Shown here: positions 41,528 to 51,628 of the stretch, in pieces
How positions within the stretch are numbered: the stretch's first letter is position 1
How the letters are laid out: each line of letters starts with the position of its first letter
Assembly (NCBI RefSeq): GCF_900142525.1
Contig: NZ_FRBD01000008.1
Coordinates: 1-64,000 of the forward strand
Direction of reading: 5' to 3'
DNA length: 64,000 nucleotides
From: Xylanibacter ruminicola
Lineage (GTDB): Bacteria; Bacteroidota; Bacteroidia; Bacteroidales; Bacteroidaceae
Notes under the pieces: generated by a model
The model's database searches: none
The model's input: only the letters and a program-made list of their open reading frames with translations
What the model was told of the DNA's origin: nothing
Translations under genes and position numbers: made by a program

Positions 41528-44500
41528 TTAGAATGACAATTGCAGACCAAAGGTATAGGTCTTGTTCAGAGGGTACAAGCGGCCTAGGTCGCTATCGGGG
41601 TGCTCTGGGTCAACGAACTTAACACCAGTAAAGGTGAGCAGGTTGTAAGCATTGGCATAAATGCGGAGCGACATGCCATTGAGCGACTTCATCTTAGGCA
41701 AGGTGTATCCCAGTTCAACGCTCTTCAGACGCAGATAGGCTGTGCTGACACGGTTGAACTCAGAGTTGCCATAAGGGTTGTGGTTTGTGTAGGCATAATA
41801 ACCTGATACCCACTCCTGTGTAGGATCCCATGGATCGGCTGTTGGGTCAACTGGATGCCAGCGATCCCAGAACTGTTCCAAAGTACCACCTGCAGCAGCT
41901 TCGTAACCCCAGATGCGATAGAGAGGCTCCTGATACTGCATGCTTCCCATTGCTGATCCTTGGAAAAGAATATTGAGGTCGAAGTTGCGCCAGTTGGCAT
42001 CGATGTTGAACGAGTAATTCATCCAAGGAGTCTGGTCGTAGGCGAAAGGATGCTCATCGAGACCATTGATTTCGCCGTCTCCATTCCAATCTTCATATTT
42101 GTAATCACCAGGCAGTACATCGCGTTCGTGGTAAATATCGTAGTTCCAGATATCCTCCCAGCTGGTGAAACGACCTGCTGAGGTGTATCCGAACTGAACG
42201 CCCTGGTATCGGTTGTTCAGATTATCGTGGCGCCACTTGTCGTAGCTGTTGGCATAGGTGGCATTCTGAACAGCTGTGAGGTATTTGTTACGGGTCAGAC
42301 TGAAGATTCCCTTCAATCCGTAGCCTACTTCGCCGATACGGTTACGATGTGAAATCTCAAGCTCTACGCCCATGTGCTGGTCGCTATTGGCGTTGAGGCG
42401 TGGTGCATCTGCTCCAATAACTGTTGGGAAGTCGCCTGGCTGCATGTAGAGTCCGGTACGCTTGCGGATAAAGTAATCGAAGGTAATACCCAGCTTACCA
42501 TCCCATGCAGAGAAATCGAAACCGATGTTGAAGCTCTTCGACTTATACCAAGAGATCTCCTCATTAGGCATTGCCTTGGGTGAGGCACCATAGATGAACT
42601 GACCTCCAAACATCCAGCCTGGGGCGTAACCGTTATACCAGCCTTTGTTGCCATCGCCACTACCACCTGAAGGATAAGAGTAACCGGCAACCCAGTCGTA
42701 AGAGGCGCCAGAGTCATCACCCATCTCACCATAGCTGGCGCGAACCTTCAGGTTCTGGATGAAGTGCAACGCATCGATATTCTTAAAGAAAGGCTCCTCG
42801 CTTACACGCCAGCCTGCGCTGGCTGATGGGAAAAATCCCCAACGATGTCCAGGGGCGAACTGAGAGCTTCCGTCGTAACGGAACTGACCCTCCAACAGAT
42901 AACGATCGGCATAATTATAGTTGAGTCGGCCGATAAATGAATTGTAGTTAGCAGCGTGGATGTCGCCAGCGTTGGCATTACCAATCTGACCTTCGTCGAC
43001 ACCATTGAATAGATAAGGACTATTGAAAGCCAGATTACGACGTGCATAGAAACCATCGTAAACCTTCTGCTGAGTCTCAAGACCAATCATGGCGCCTATT
43101 GTGTGTGAAGATATGGTGCGATTATAGTTCAGAGTGAACTGCATCAATTTCTGTGTGTTATCGTAGTGCTCCTTACGTAGTTGGACAGGTGAGCTGCCTG
43201 AATAAACCTGTTGGATATAACTGTCTGTCACAGGATCGTAGGCATACTGGTTGTACTGTCGGCGATAAATCTCATTCTTATCCATGTGGAAATCGTAAGA
43301 GTACATGGCACGGGCAGTAAGACCTTTCAGGGCGTTGACATATTGCCCGAAGTCGAATGTCAGTGTGCCTTGTGTCAGCATCTGGTAACGCTTATACTTC
43401 CTGTATCCACTGATGTCGGCTGTCATCTCGGCTACGGCATTCTCGCCCAGATCAAGATTCTGATAGTTCAGCATGGTGTGTTCTGGGTCGGCATAGGCTG
43501 CGGCGAGCGGGCCTTGGCGCCAATAGTTTCGAATAATATCAGTAGTAGAGGTGTAGGGATTATTGCGGTTGTCGAGCATGCCGTTTATCTGTAACTCGAA
43601 GTCCAGTCCCTTCACAATCTCTGCATTAATTTTCGAGGTGATGTTGAACTTGTCGTAGTTCAGGTCGCGGCTCTTCAGGAAACCCTCCTGATAGAGGTAT
43701 CCAAGGCTTACGAAGTACTGCATCTTCTCCGAACCTCCGCTGATGGTCATGTTGTGATTCGTCTCAGGAGCTGTGTCGGCAAAGATCAGTTCATTCCAGT
43801 CAGTTCCCTGTTTGGTGCCATTACGATATTCCTCGATAGCCTCTTCTGTGAACATAGGGGCGCCGCCATCGATATTGTTCTTCTTCAGTTCGTTCATCAA
43901 TGTCATGGCACGTACGGGATCAAGTAACTTTGGCATGCTCTTTGGAGCCTGGATCGTGAATGATCCACTATAACTAACTTGTGTTTTGCCTTTGCCTCCC
44001 TTTTTGGTAGTCACAAGCAATACACCGTTAGCTGCACGCAGACCATAGATGGCTGCTGAGGCATCTTTCAGTACAGAGATATCCTCAATGTCGTTGGCAT
44101 TCATACGCTGGAAGTCCTCTACCGAACGGGGAACACCATCGATAACGATCAATGGTGCGCCTAAACCGCGTACATCGAAGTTGTTCTTGTATGTACCAGG
44201 CTCTGAGCTCTGCTGCCATACACGTACACCAGCTATACGGCCAGTCAACATATTTTGAGTGTTTTCGTTGTTGGTCTTCAGCATTTCCTTACCACGGAGG
44301 GCACTAACAGAACCTGTGATTGAACCACGCTTCTGTGTACCATAACCTACTACGATGACATCATTCAGTTCTGATACATCCTCAATCATCGTGATGTTGA
44401 TAGTCTGACGTTTCTGTACATTCTGGCTTACTGCCTTCATTCCGATATAAGCAAAATCAAGTGTGCCGTTGTCGGCTACAGATATAGAATACTGACCATC

Positions 44501-44677
44501 AAAATCAGTAACTACAGCAGTCTTTGTTCCACGAAGGGTTACTGTGGCACCAATGACCGGCTCATTATTCTGGTCGGTAACTTTTCCTTTTACGGTGATG
44601 ATACTCTGTGCCTGCAAGCCAATGCTGAAAGCAGTGGAAAGCAACAAAAGTATACATTTTTTAGTTGAAAAATACAT
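41528..44677 (-). CDS. SusC-like TonB-dependent transporter (second locus)
   Basis: The 1049-residue protein has a signal peptide ending LQAQ, the carboxypeptidase-like domain (VKGKVTDQNNEPVIGATVTL), the plug (PLIVIDGVPRS, LRAANGVLLVTTKKG) and a C-terminal barrel. The plug also has the VIVVGYGTQKRGSITGSVSA motif. It imports the glycan released by GH76 at the surface. It follows the GH76 gene by 20 bases. Confidence 0.95.
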   Translation of the reverse strand: MYFSTKKCILLLLSTAFSIGLQAQSIITVKGKVTDQNNEPVIGATVTLRGTKTAVVTDFDGQYSISVADNGTLDFAYIGMKAVSQNVQKRQTINITMIEDVSELNDVIVVGYGTQKRGSITGSVSALRGKEMLKTNNENTQNMLTGRIAGVRVWQQSSEPGTYKNNFDVRGLGAPLIVIDGVPRSVEDFQRMNANDIEDISVLKDASAAIYGLRAANGVLLVTTKKGGKGKTQVSYSGSFTIQAPKSMPKLLDPVRAMTLMNELKKNNIDGGAPMFTEEAIEEYRNGTKQGTDWNELIFADTAPETNHNMTISGGSEKMQYFVSLGYLYQEGFLKSRDLNYDKFNITSKINAEIVKGLDFELQINGMLDNRNNPYTSTTDIIRNYWRQGPLAAAYADPEHTMLNYQNLDLGENAVAEMTADISGYRKYKRYQMLTQGTLTFDFGQYVNALKGLTARAMYSYDFHMDKNEIYRRQYNQYAYDPVTDSYIQQVYSGSSPVQLRKEHYDNTQKLMQFTLNYNRTISSHTIGAMIGLETQQKVYDGFYARRNLAFNSPYLFNGVDEGQIGNANAGDIHAANYNSFIGRLNYNYADRYLLEGQFRYDGSSQFAPGHRWGFFPSASAGWRVSEEPFFKNIDALHFIQNLKVRASYGEMGDDSGASYDWVAGYSYPSGGSGDGNKGWYNGYAPGWMFGGQFIYGASPKAMPNEEISWYKSKSFNIGFDFSAWDGKLGITFDYFIRKRTGLYMQPGDFPTVIGADAPRLNANSDQHMGVELEISHRNRIGEVGYGLKGIFSLTRNKYLTAVQNATYANSYDKWRHDNLNNRYQGVQFGYTSAGRFTSWEDIWNYDIYHERDVLPGDYKYEDWNGDGEINGLDEHPFAYDQTPWMNYSFNIDANWRNFDLNILFQGSAMGSMQYQEPLYRIWGYEAAAGGTLEQFWDRWHPVDPTADPWDPTQEWVSGYYAYTNHNPYGNSEFNRVSTAYLRLKSVELGYTLPKMKSLNGMSLRIYANAYNLLTFTGVKFVDPEHPDSDLGRLYPLNKTYTFGLQLSF

Positions 44678-44697
44678 ATTGTTGTTTTTTTTAGTTG

Positions 44698-46161
44698 TTA
44701 TTGTAATGCAGAACCTACCAACATGCCATACTCAGAAGCGTATGCGAAGGCTACTAAGGCACGTACGTCATTCTGTGCATCGTTGTTACTCCAACCTCCG
44801 GTAAGTCCACGGGGCAGTGTCTTATTAAGCAGGAAGTGTTCCCATGCATAGTCGAGGTTTGTTTGGAATGTTGCTACTCCTTCTTTTGTATCTACTCCAA
44901 TCTCACCAGCAGAAATCCATCCGCGCATCAGTACATCATCGAACCAGCGGCTGAAGTTGCTGTAGGCATAGTCCCATGTACCTTTTGAATTCTTCTTGGG
45001 AAAATACGAAAAGGTGTCATTATAGAGCTTGCGTGTGTCGTCGAGGAAACGGCTGTCGTGGGTCAATGCATAGAGATCGGACCCACCGCTTACCATTGTA
45101 CCACTGTTATAGGTGTGCTTAGTGCCACCTGCACCTGTACCTGGGTTAGAGATTCGATACTGTACACCATCTATAACTTCGTATCGGATGTTGTTGTTGG
45201 CTCCAACCATGTCCAGATAAACACCATCTGAAGCACGAAGGTTATACTGTTGCCACTCATATATCTTCTTGGCCATCATCAAGTAGTAATCAGCTTTTGT
45301 TGCTGTTACATCCTGACGCTTTCCGTCTGCATGAATAGTGCGATAAGTGATTTTGTCAGACTTTCCTTGGTAATACTCTGCCAACCAAACAAGTGGAGAG
45401 ATGAATGGACCATTGCTGCAAGCGTGCTTGGTGCAATATGATGGTCCCCACGTGATGCCACCAACTTCGTTGCCCCATGCGTTTTGCTTATCATCAAGGC
45501 ACCAATCCCAACCATCAAGAACGTAGGCTGTGAGATATTCTGCCTTATCCAGATATTTCTGCTCGCCAGTGGCTTTCCACGAACGTAGAAGTTCGCGGAT
45601 AATCCACTGCTGATCATCGTATACATTCTGGTCACCATCTACTCTGGCTCCACCTTTCATGCCACCACGATGTACACCATATACTGTCCACTCTTGATTA
45701 TTTCGAGTATATGAGGTTAGTTTGAAGGTGCCTGCATAATACTCAAGACCGTCGTAGAGCTTTTCGAGTTGAGCCTTATAGGTTGCAGATGACCCTTGCT
45801 CTGGCGTTTTGCCGGTCTTCGCAAGAACTGCATATCCTTCAAGTATGCTGTTACAGGCTTCGATAGCAGCTGTATATGGCCATACGTCGGCCTCGCCAGA
45901 GGGTTTGTCTGTTGAGGGGTTGTACATATCAGCCATTTTCATATCACCGCTTATGTAGTGCTGCATGGCAGCATCAAATAGGGTGGTGGCTCTAGTGAGA
46001 TTTCGAATACTAACATCGCTGTTTTCAATAGGTTGCGGATTAACAGGCGTGTTAGGGTTGTCTGGCAGTATGTCGTTGCTGCTACCACAGCTGGCAGTTG
46101 TGGTTATGGCAATGACAAGGCTAGCCATAGTCAGAATTTCTTTTTTCATTTTCTTGTTCAT
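44698..46161 (-). CDS. GH76 endo-alpha-1,6-mannanase, surface lipoprotein
   Basis: A lipoprotein signal with C25 (TTTASCGSSND) starts the protein, so it is probably on the outer surface. The catalytic pair D182-D183 lies in NVYDDQQW, the GH76 signature. The repeated helical hairpins (WPYTAAIEACN, MVSGGSDLYALTHD) fit the (alpha/alpha)6 fold. The enzyme cuts the alpha-1,6-mannose backbone of fungal mannan. It is the second gene of the minus-strand operon, between the regulatory-domain lipoprotein and susC. Confidence 0.92.
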   Translation of the reverse strand: MNKKMKKEILTMASLVIAITTTASCGSSNDILPDNPNTPVNPQPIENSDVSIRNLTRATTLFDAAMQHYISGDMKMADMYNPSTDKPSGEADVWPYTAAIEACNSILEGYAVLAKTGKTPEQGSSATYKAQLEKLYDGLEYYAGTFKLTSYTRNNQEWTVYGVHRGGMKGGARVDGDQNVYDDQQWIIRELLRSWKATGEQKYLDKAEYLTAYVLDGWDWCLDDKQNAWGNEVGGITWGPSYCTKHACSNGPFISPLVWLAEYYQGKSDKITYRTIHADGKRQDVTATKADYYLMMAKKIYEWQQYNLRASDGVYLDMVGANNNIRYEVIDGVQYRISNPGTGAGGTKHTYNSGTMVSGGSDLYALTHDSRFLDDTRKLYNDTFSYFPKKNSKGTWDYAYSNFSRWFDDVLMRGWISAGEIGVDTKEGVATFQTNLDYAWEHFLLNKTLPRGLTGGWSNNDAQNDVRALVAFAYASEYGMLVGSALQ

Positions 46162-46169
46162 ATTATTGT

Positions 46170-47966
46170 TTAATTCAAGTCAATACTATAGATGGTTACC
46201 TTATTCTCATCGCCATTCTCCTCGCCTTTGTATACTGCAAGAACCAATGTTACGTTCTGTCCATTATATTGTGAAAGGTCGAATACGAATTTTCCGTAGT
46301 TCTCAGGATGCCCAGTGTCGCCATTCTTATGATTGAACTTGATGGTGCCGTCAGGACCTTCTGTCAGCTCGTCAACTTTAGACTCTTTTGTAGGCTGGAG
46401 ATACTTGACGTTCATATCATCTGTGATGGCAATCAGTTTGTAGTATGTGGGATGATCTCCGAAGTTGCGTACACGAAGGGTAAGAGTCTTGTTATTATCA
46501 TCGATAGCAAACTTACTGTAGAGATAGCTCTCTGCTTTCGAAGTGCTGACGATACCGTTGCCACCACGTGTCTTAATGGTGTAACCCTCGTTGGTAAATA
46601 CGTCGCAGTCCTTGGTGATTGATGTCATGCCCCAGTAAGCTGCAACGTGACCCGTCTTATTCCAGTCGCGATATGCCCAGACATATTCATCGCGATCCTT
46701 ACGACCATCGTAGGTGGTGATACCAGTGAATGATTTGAGCACGTTAGGCATTGTACCACGTACCATCTCTTGTGTAAGATGGAGATCTTCCAATGCCTCA
46801 TTGATAGGTGTACCAGGCAACCAGGCGAGACCATTGGTGGCTGAAGGTGCAAAACTGATACGACGCAGTACAAGCTGAACCCACTCGCCAGAATAATATG
46901 TTCCAATGGCAATGGCGATATCCTTGCCAACGTAAGCGCTGAGGTCGAATACAAAGTTCTTGTAGTTGCCGTCTTGGAATGAGATGTTCTCACCTAACTT
47001 CTTGGCTTGAGGTTTTGCTTCACTCAAATCAACTACGACAGCATTCCATATAGCAGGTCCCTGATGGGTGCGAGCAAAGACTGTCATGATCTTGTTGTCT
47101 TCTGTGATATGCTTTCTACCATATATAAAGGTATTCAGGTTATCCAGATCGACACCATTGCTTTCGTTAACTCGCATAGTGGTTCCTTCGTTTTGCTCTT
47201 CCCAGTTTCCTACCATGTCGAGTGTACACATGTAGTCTACGCTCCAGTCGAATTGAGGATAGTTATCGGCATTACGTCCACCGCGATATTCGTTATACAT
47301 CCATGGTGTACATTCTTTCAAGTCGCCCAATGTGAGTCCTGGCAGAATTTCTTCGCCGCCCATCAGTATATCAGATAATTGGGCAACACCATCTACAAAA
47401 TCGTCGCTTTTTATATCACGAGTTTGAGGGTTATAATCGTTGTAAGTGATTGTTACGGTGTAGTTATCTAATGGTAACTGTGATATGGTAAAGATACCAT
47501 CGCTATTTGTTAATACAGGCTCACCACCAATAGATACCGATGCTCCTTCCAGTGGCTTCTTACCATTTTGTGCATCGAGAACCTTACCGGTAATCTTAGC
47601 TGCTGCATAGCGAAGGCTGGTGCTTATGTTGGCTGTACCCTCGTAGAACTGCTTTGATGTCAGGGTGCAGCTCACCGTTTGATAGTCTGTTCTGCTGAAC
47701 GTGAGAATGTGTTTGCCAATAGGCAGACCTTTTAGATTGTAACTACCAGATGCATCAGTAATGTCGCTGATGTCAGCATCGTTCACAGTTACGGTTACTC
47801 CTTCCAAAGGAGCGTTTTTGTCGTCAGTTACGATTCCACTTACATCACCATTTCCGAGATTGGTGGTGTTACTGTCTTCGTCTCCACTGCAACTAATGTT
47901 GCTAAATGCCAAGCATATCCCGAAGAGATATACCATAAGTTTGTTGGCTTTGGTTTTCTGTTTCAT
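46170..47966 (-). CDS. Surface lipoprotein with two carboxypeptidase-like repeats, likely glycan-binding
   Basis: The lipobox C26 (SNISCSGDED) is followed by two carboxypeptidase regulatory-like domains (GIVTDDKNAPLEGVTVTVND and KITGKVLDAQNGKKPLEGAS). The rest is a beta-rich region in which the block KNFVFDLSAYVGKDIAIAIG is echoed by KFVFDLSQYNGQNVTLVLAV, indicating two jelly-roll-like modules. No catalytic motif is seen. As the first gene of an operon with GH76 and susCD, it is probably a mannan-capturing surface protein. Confidence 0.75.
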   Translation of the reverse strand: MKQKTKANKLMVYLFGICLAFSNISCSGDEDSNTTNLGNGDVSGIVTDDKNAPLEGVTVTVNDADISDITDASGSYNLKGLPIGKHILTFSRTDYQTVSCTLTSKQFYEGTANISTSLRYAAAKITGKVLDAQNGKKPLEGASVSIGGEPVLTNSDGIFTISQLPLDNYTVTITYNDYNPQTRDIKSDDFVDGVAQLSDILMGGEEILPGLTLGDLKECTPWMYNEYRGGRNADNYPQFDWSVDYMCTLDMVGNWEEQNEGTTMRVNESNGVDLDNLNTFIYGRKHITEDNKIMTVFARTHQGPAIWNAVVVDLSEAKPQAKKLGENISFQDGNYKNFVFDLSAYVGKDIAIAIGTYYSGEWVQLVLRRISFAPSATNGLAWLPGTPINEALEDLHLTQEMVRGTMPNVLKSFTGITTYDGRKDRDEYVWAYRDWNKTGHVAAYWGMTSITKDCDVFTNEGYTIKTRGGNGIVSTSKAESYLYSKFAIDDNNKTLTLRVRNFGDHPTYYKLIAITDDMNVKYLQPTKESKVDELTEGPDGTIKFNHKNGDTGHPENYGKFVFDLSQYNGQNVTLVLAVYKGEENGDENKVTIYSIDLN

Positions 47967-48047
47967 TAAATAATTAAATTTTAGTTATTAATAGGAAATG
48001 TTTATTAGCAATTATTTCTACCAATCGCCTTCTGACGATTTCGGCCG

Positions 48048-48055
48048 CAAAAATA
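48048..48055 (-). promoter_or_regulatory. Promoter -7 box (TATTTTTG) of the minus-strand locus
   Basis: The minus-strand reading matches TAnnTTTG, about 80 bases before the ATG at 47966. It is the only promoter seen for the seven-gene operon. Confidence 0.6.
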
Positions 48056-48152
48056 TAACTCCGTTTATTAATTATCCGGTTAATTAGGGGTTAATTTGCG
48101 ATTAAAAGTGTTAATCTGGCCGATTTTCAACGTTTTTATGCTATAAAAGTGC

Positions 48153-48160
48153 TAAATTTG
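48153..48160 (+). promoter_or_regulatory. Promoter -7 box (TAAATTTG) of the kelch regulator
   Basis: TAnnTTTG match, 19 bases before the ATG at 48180. It is divergent from the mannan locus promoter, about 100 bases away. Confidence 0.6.
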
Positions 48161-48179
48161 CACCATCAATTTTAATGTT

Positions 48180-50654
48180 ATGAACAAAATATCTAAACTA
48201 GTATTCTTACTATTGTTATTAGGTAGTATTTCAAAATCGTATGCCCAAGGCTTGCGATTCTTGAATCCTATTGACTCGATAAATGGTCGAACATCTTATT
48301 CTGTTTTTGCAGATGATAGAAAGATGTTTGCTCATCAATTGAATATCAAGTTCGACCTTCAGATACCACGAGTGGGTGAGGTGGGGTATATCCTACACGT
48401 GGTGGATGAAAACAATGGTGTTAATTATAATTTGTTTTACGATGGTCGAGGCAACGATTGGTTTGAGTTAAACGAAGAAGGTAAGACGACTCTCATAAGA
48501 ATCAACTTTAACCGTCAGGCATTACTTGCCAAAGGTTGGATAACCCTATCGCTTTGTTTTGATTTGGATAGAAAGGAAGTTGCCATGACTATCGATGGTA
48601 TGACCATGAAGTCTGTAGCTATGAGCCTTCCTTCGTCCCTATCTCCAAAGATTGTTTTCGGTCGATTTGATTATCTGATAGAGGTGCCTTCTGTAACGCT
48701 TAAGAATCTGTATGTTCAAGGCGGAGAAGTCAACTATTTCTTCCCTCTCTCGCAGAGCCGTAGTAACGATGTCTACGATTATCAGATGAATAAGGTGGGG
48801 CGTGTGGATAATCCCTATTGGAGTATCAATGATTGCTATCATTGGAAAAAAATCGATAGTATGCACTTCGTTCACAACGCTGGTACATGTTTCGATCTCA
48901 AGCGTCATGTTTTTTATGGTTATACGCGTGATACCTTATTTATATATAATACTGATAGTCGCGAAACCAACTATCGGGTGTTTCAACCTTCTTGTCCTGT
49001 TGATATCAACCTCGGCATGAATTTTCTCGATATACGCTCAGATAAGTTATATACATACGAGGTGTTTAAATATGGTAATCTTGATGAACGGCCTAAGGAT
49101 GAACCTTCTATAGCCAGTCTTGATCTTAATACCTTTGAGTGGTCTTCAGAGTGTTTTGCTCAGCTGCCCACCCAGATGCACCATCATGGATGTATCCTCG
49201 ATACACTTAGAAACCGATTCCGAATCTTTGGCGGTTTTGGTAGTATGCAGTACTTCCGTAACCTCTATACTTATGATATACAGACTCAACAATGGCTAGA
49301 ATCAAAGCCTCTCTATACTTGTACACCTCGCTATTTTACGTCAATGGGTATTGATTCTCAATCTCGTTACGCTTATATCTTTGGTGGCATGGGTAATGAT
49401 TCTGGCAATCAATCTATTGGACGTCATTATCTGTATGACTTGTATCGGATAGATTTGAACAACGATTCTACAACAAAACTATGGAGTATTGATTGGGGTA
49501 AACGCCAAAATGTTGTACCAGTAAGAAATTTGTTAGTAATAGGAGACTATTTTTATACTCTCTGTTATCCAGAGGCACTTTCTTCTTCATATCTCCGCTT
49601 GTGCCGTTTCTCGCTTGCCGATGGAACGATGGAGATGTTGGGTGATTCAATACCCATCCAGTCGAATAAGATAGCAACTAATGCAAATATTTATTACGAT
49701 CCTGTAGTCAAAAAGTTTTTTGTGTCTGTGCAGGAGTTTACTAATGATATATCATCAACCATCTCATTTTACTCCATCCAGTTGCCTGTGTTGTCTGAGG
49801 CTGAGTTCGTTGAGATATCTGAACTACCCGTTGATAAGAAAATATATTTTATAGGAACTGCTTTGATTGTTGTTATTCTCATTATCATGTGGCTACTTTA
49901 TAAGAGCTATCGCCGTAGGAGACAGCAGATTGCCAATAAGGAGAAGCTGGACGTGATGATACCTGAGAGTAAACCTAATTCTATCTATCTGTTTGGCGTT
50001 TTCTGCGCTTTTGACCGAGAGAATCGGGATATTTCCTATATGTTTACCGACAGACTTCGTGAACTAACCTGTCTGTTGTTCTGGTATCACAAACAGGGTG
50101 GTATTTCTTCTCAAATGGTTGGCACAATGCTTTGGGGCGATAAACCTGCTGACAAGATTAAAAATTCGCGTAGTGTTATTATGAATCACCTGAGGAAGGT
50201 GCTTGACGAAATAGATGGCATTGAACTCGTTTATATCGATGGTTTCTACCGTTTTAACATCACCAAGCCATTCTATTGTGACTATCTGGATTGTTCTCAT
50301 CAGGTGTTCACCGAGACGTATACTGAGCAGAGCTTGTTGGCAATCTTGCGTCGTGGAAAATTCCTACAGACACAGAATATGCCTTCGCTCGACAAGTTTA
50401 AGTCAGAGACAGAACGTATCTTAACTCCTGTTGTCCAGCTATTGATGAAACGTACTTATACAAACAGCGAACTTAAATTGACTCTCTATTTTGTTGAGGC
50501 CATGTTCCATATCGATCCCTATAATCTGGATTCATTCTCGTATCAGATGAAATCTTTGAAGCGACTTGGCAAGATTTATGAAGCCCAGGACGTGTCACGT
50601 ACCTTCCACGAGGAATACATTAGGGCATTTGGAGAGGACTTTACAATACAATAA
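48180..50654 (+). CDS. Membrane-spanning regulator: periplasmic kelch-like domain, winged-helix and helical cytoplasmic tail
   Basis: A signal peptide leads into a lectin-like sandwich (about 25-185) and a kelch-type propeller (FRIFGGFG, YAYIFGGMGND). A membrane helix follows (about 557-578). The cytoplasmic part has an OmpR-like winged helix (FTDRLRELTCLLFWYHKQGG, WGDKPADKIKNSRSVIMNHL) and an all-helical tail that resembles a BTAD domain, as in SARP-type regulators. It is divergent from the mannan locus and probably controls it. The T9SS gene porP starts 27 bases after its stop. Confidence 0.78.
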   Translation: MNKISKLVFLLLLLGSISKSYAQGLRFLNPIDSINGRTSYSVFADDRKMFAHQLNIKFDLQIPRVGEVGYILHVVDENNGVNYNLFYDGRGNDWFELNEEGKTTLIRINFNRQALLAKGWITLSLCFDLDRKEVAMTIDGMTMKSVAMSLPSSLSPKIVFGRFDYLIEVPSVTLKNLYVQGGEVNYFFPLSQSRSNDVYDYQMNKVGRVDNPYWSINDCYHWKKIDSMHFVHNAGTCFDLKRHVFYGYTRDTLFIYNTDSRETNYRVFQPSCPVDINLGMNFLDIRSDKLYTYEVFKYGNLDERPKDEPSIASLDLNTFEWSSECFAQLPTQMHHHGCILDTLRNRFRIFGGFGSMQYFRNLYTYDIQTQQWLESKPLYTCTPRYFTSMGIDSQSRYAYIFGGMGNDSGNQSIGRHYLYDLYRIDLNNDSTTKLWSIDWGKRQNVVPVRNLLVIGDYFYTLCYPEALSSSYLRLCRFSLADGTMEMLGDSIPIQSNKIATNANIYYDPVVKKFFVSVQEFTNDISSTISFYSIQLPVLSEAEFVEISELPVDKKIYFIGTALIVVILIIMWLLYKSYRRRRQQIANKEKLDVMIPESKPNSIYLFGVFCAFDRENRDISYMFTDRLRELTCLLFWYHKQGGISSQMVGTMLWGDKPADKIKNSRSVIMNHLRKVLDEIDGIELVYIDGFYRFNITKPFYCDYLDCSHQVFTETYTEQSLLAILRRGKFLQTQNMPSLDKFKSETERILTPVVQLLMKRTYTNSELKLTLYFVEAMFHIDPYNLDSFSYQMKSLKRLGKIYEAQDVSRTFHEEYIRAFGEDFTIQ

Positions 50655-50681
50655 AATCAGGCGTTTTGCGTTATTATTAGC

Positions 50682-51614
50682 GTGAAACGTTTTTTGTTAT
50701 TGCTTTTTTGCGTATTCGCAACAATAAAAGTTTGTGCGCAATACGATGCTTCCTTTGCACATTATTGGGCGATGGAACCATCATTTAATCCTGCAACTGT
50801 GGGCAAGGAGGCCAAACTGAATGTGGTTGGAGCATACGCTATACAAATGGCTGGTTTCGAGCATAATCCTAATACGATGTATGCAGCCGCTGATATGCCT
50901 TTTTATGCTATGGGGGCATATCATGGAGTAGGTGTGCAACTAGTGAATGATGCCATAGGATTGTTTTCGCATAAGCGTTTGAGTGTGCAATATGCCTATC
51001 AGCAACGTTTATTTAAGGGCAAGTTGAGTCTGGGAGTTCAAGCAGGCATGCTAAGTGAAACTTTTGATGGAACAAAACTAGATGTTGAAGATACTACCGA
51101 CCCAGCACTAGCTACAACTTCGGTTAACGGTACTGGTCTTGATTTCTCTGCGGGTATCTATTATCAGGCCCGTTGTTGGTATGTCGGAGTATCAGCTTTA
51201 CATCTTAATTCACCAGTAGTTGCGTTAGGCGAAACGAATGAGTTGAGCATCGATCCTACATATTATTTGACTGCAGGATACAATATTCGGCTAAATAATC
51301 CGTTTCTAAAAGTACAGACATCTGTATTGGGACGTACTGACGGAGTGGCTTGGCGAGCTGACGTTACTGGTCGCTTGAAGTATGAACACGAAAAGAAGGT
51401 GATGTATGCAGGATTGTCGTATAGCCCTACAAACTCGGTTACGGTATTGATAGGTGGTAATTTCCATGGTGTTCATTTAGGATATAGTTACGAGATGTAT
51501 ACTTCGGCTATTAGTGCAAAAAACGGGAGTCATGGACTCTTTGTGGGTTATCAGACAGAGTTGAATCTGTATAAGAAAGGCAGAAATCTGCATAAAAGTG
51601 TAAGATTATTATAG
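50682..51614 (+). CDS. porP: PorP/SprF family T9SS outer-membrane protein
   Basis: The 310-residue protein starts with GTG and a signal peptide (VCAQ). It has the PorP/SprF pattern: YDASFAHYWAMEPSFNPATVG near the start, then GVGVQLVNDAIGLFS and a barrel ending in GSHGLFVGYQTELNLY. PorP proteins are outer-membrane parts of the type IX secretion system. It is the first of five por genes in the standard P-K-L-M-N order. No promoter box is seen in the 27-base gap, so it may be read through from the kelch regulator. Confidence 0.9.
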   Translation: MKRFLLLLFCVFATIKVCAQYDASFAHYWAMEPSFNPATVGKEAKLNVVGAYAIQMAGFEHNPNTMYAAADMPFYAMGAYHGVGVQLVNDAIGLFSHKRLSVQYAYQQRLFKGKLSLGVQAGMLSETFDGTKLDVEDTTDPALATTSVNGTGLDFSAGIYYQARCWYVGVSALHLNSPVVALGETNELSIDPTYYLTAGYNIRLNNPFLKVQTSVLGRTDGVAWRADVTGRLKYEHEKKVMYAGLSYSPTNSVTVLIGGNFHGVHLGYSYEMYTSAISAKNGSHGLFVGYQTELNLYKKGRNLHKSVRLL

Positions 51615-51628
51615 ATAAATAGGTATAT

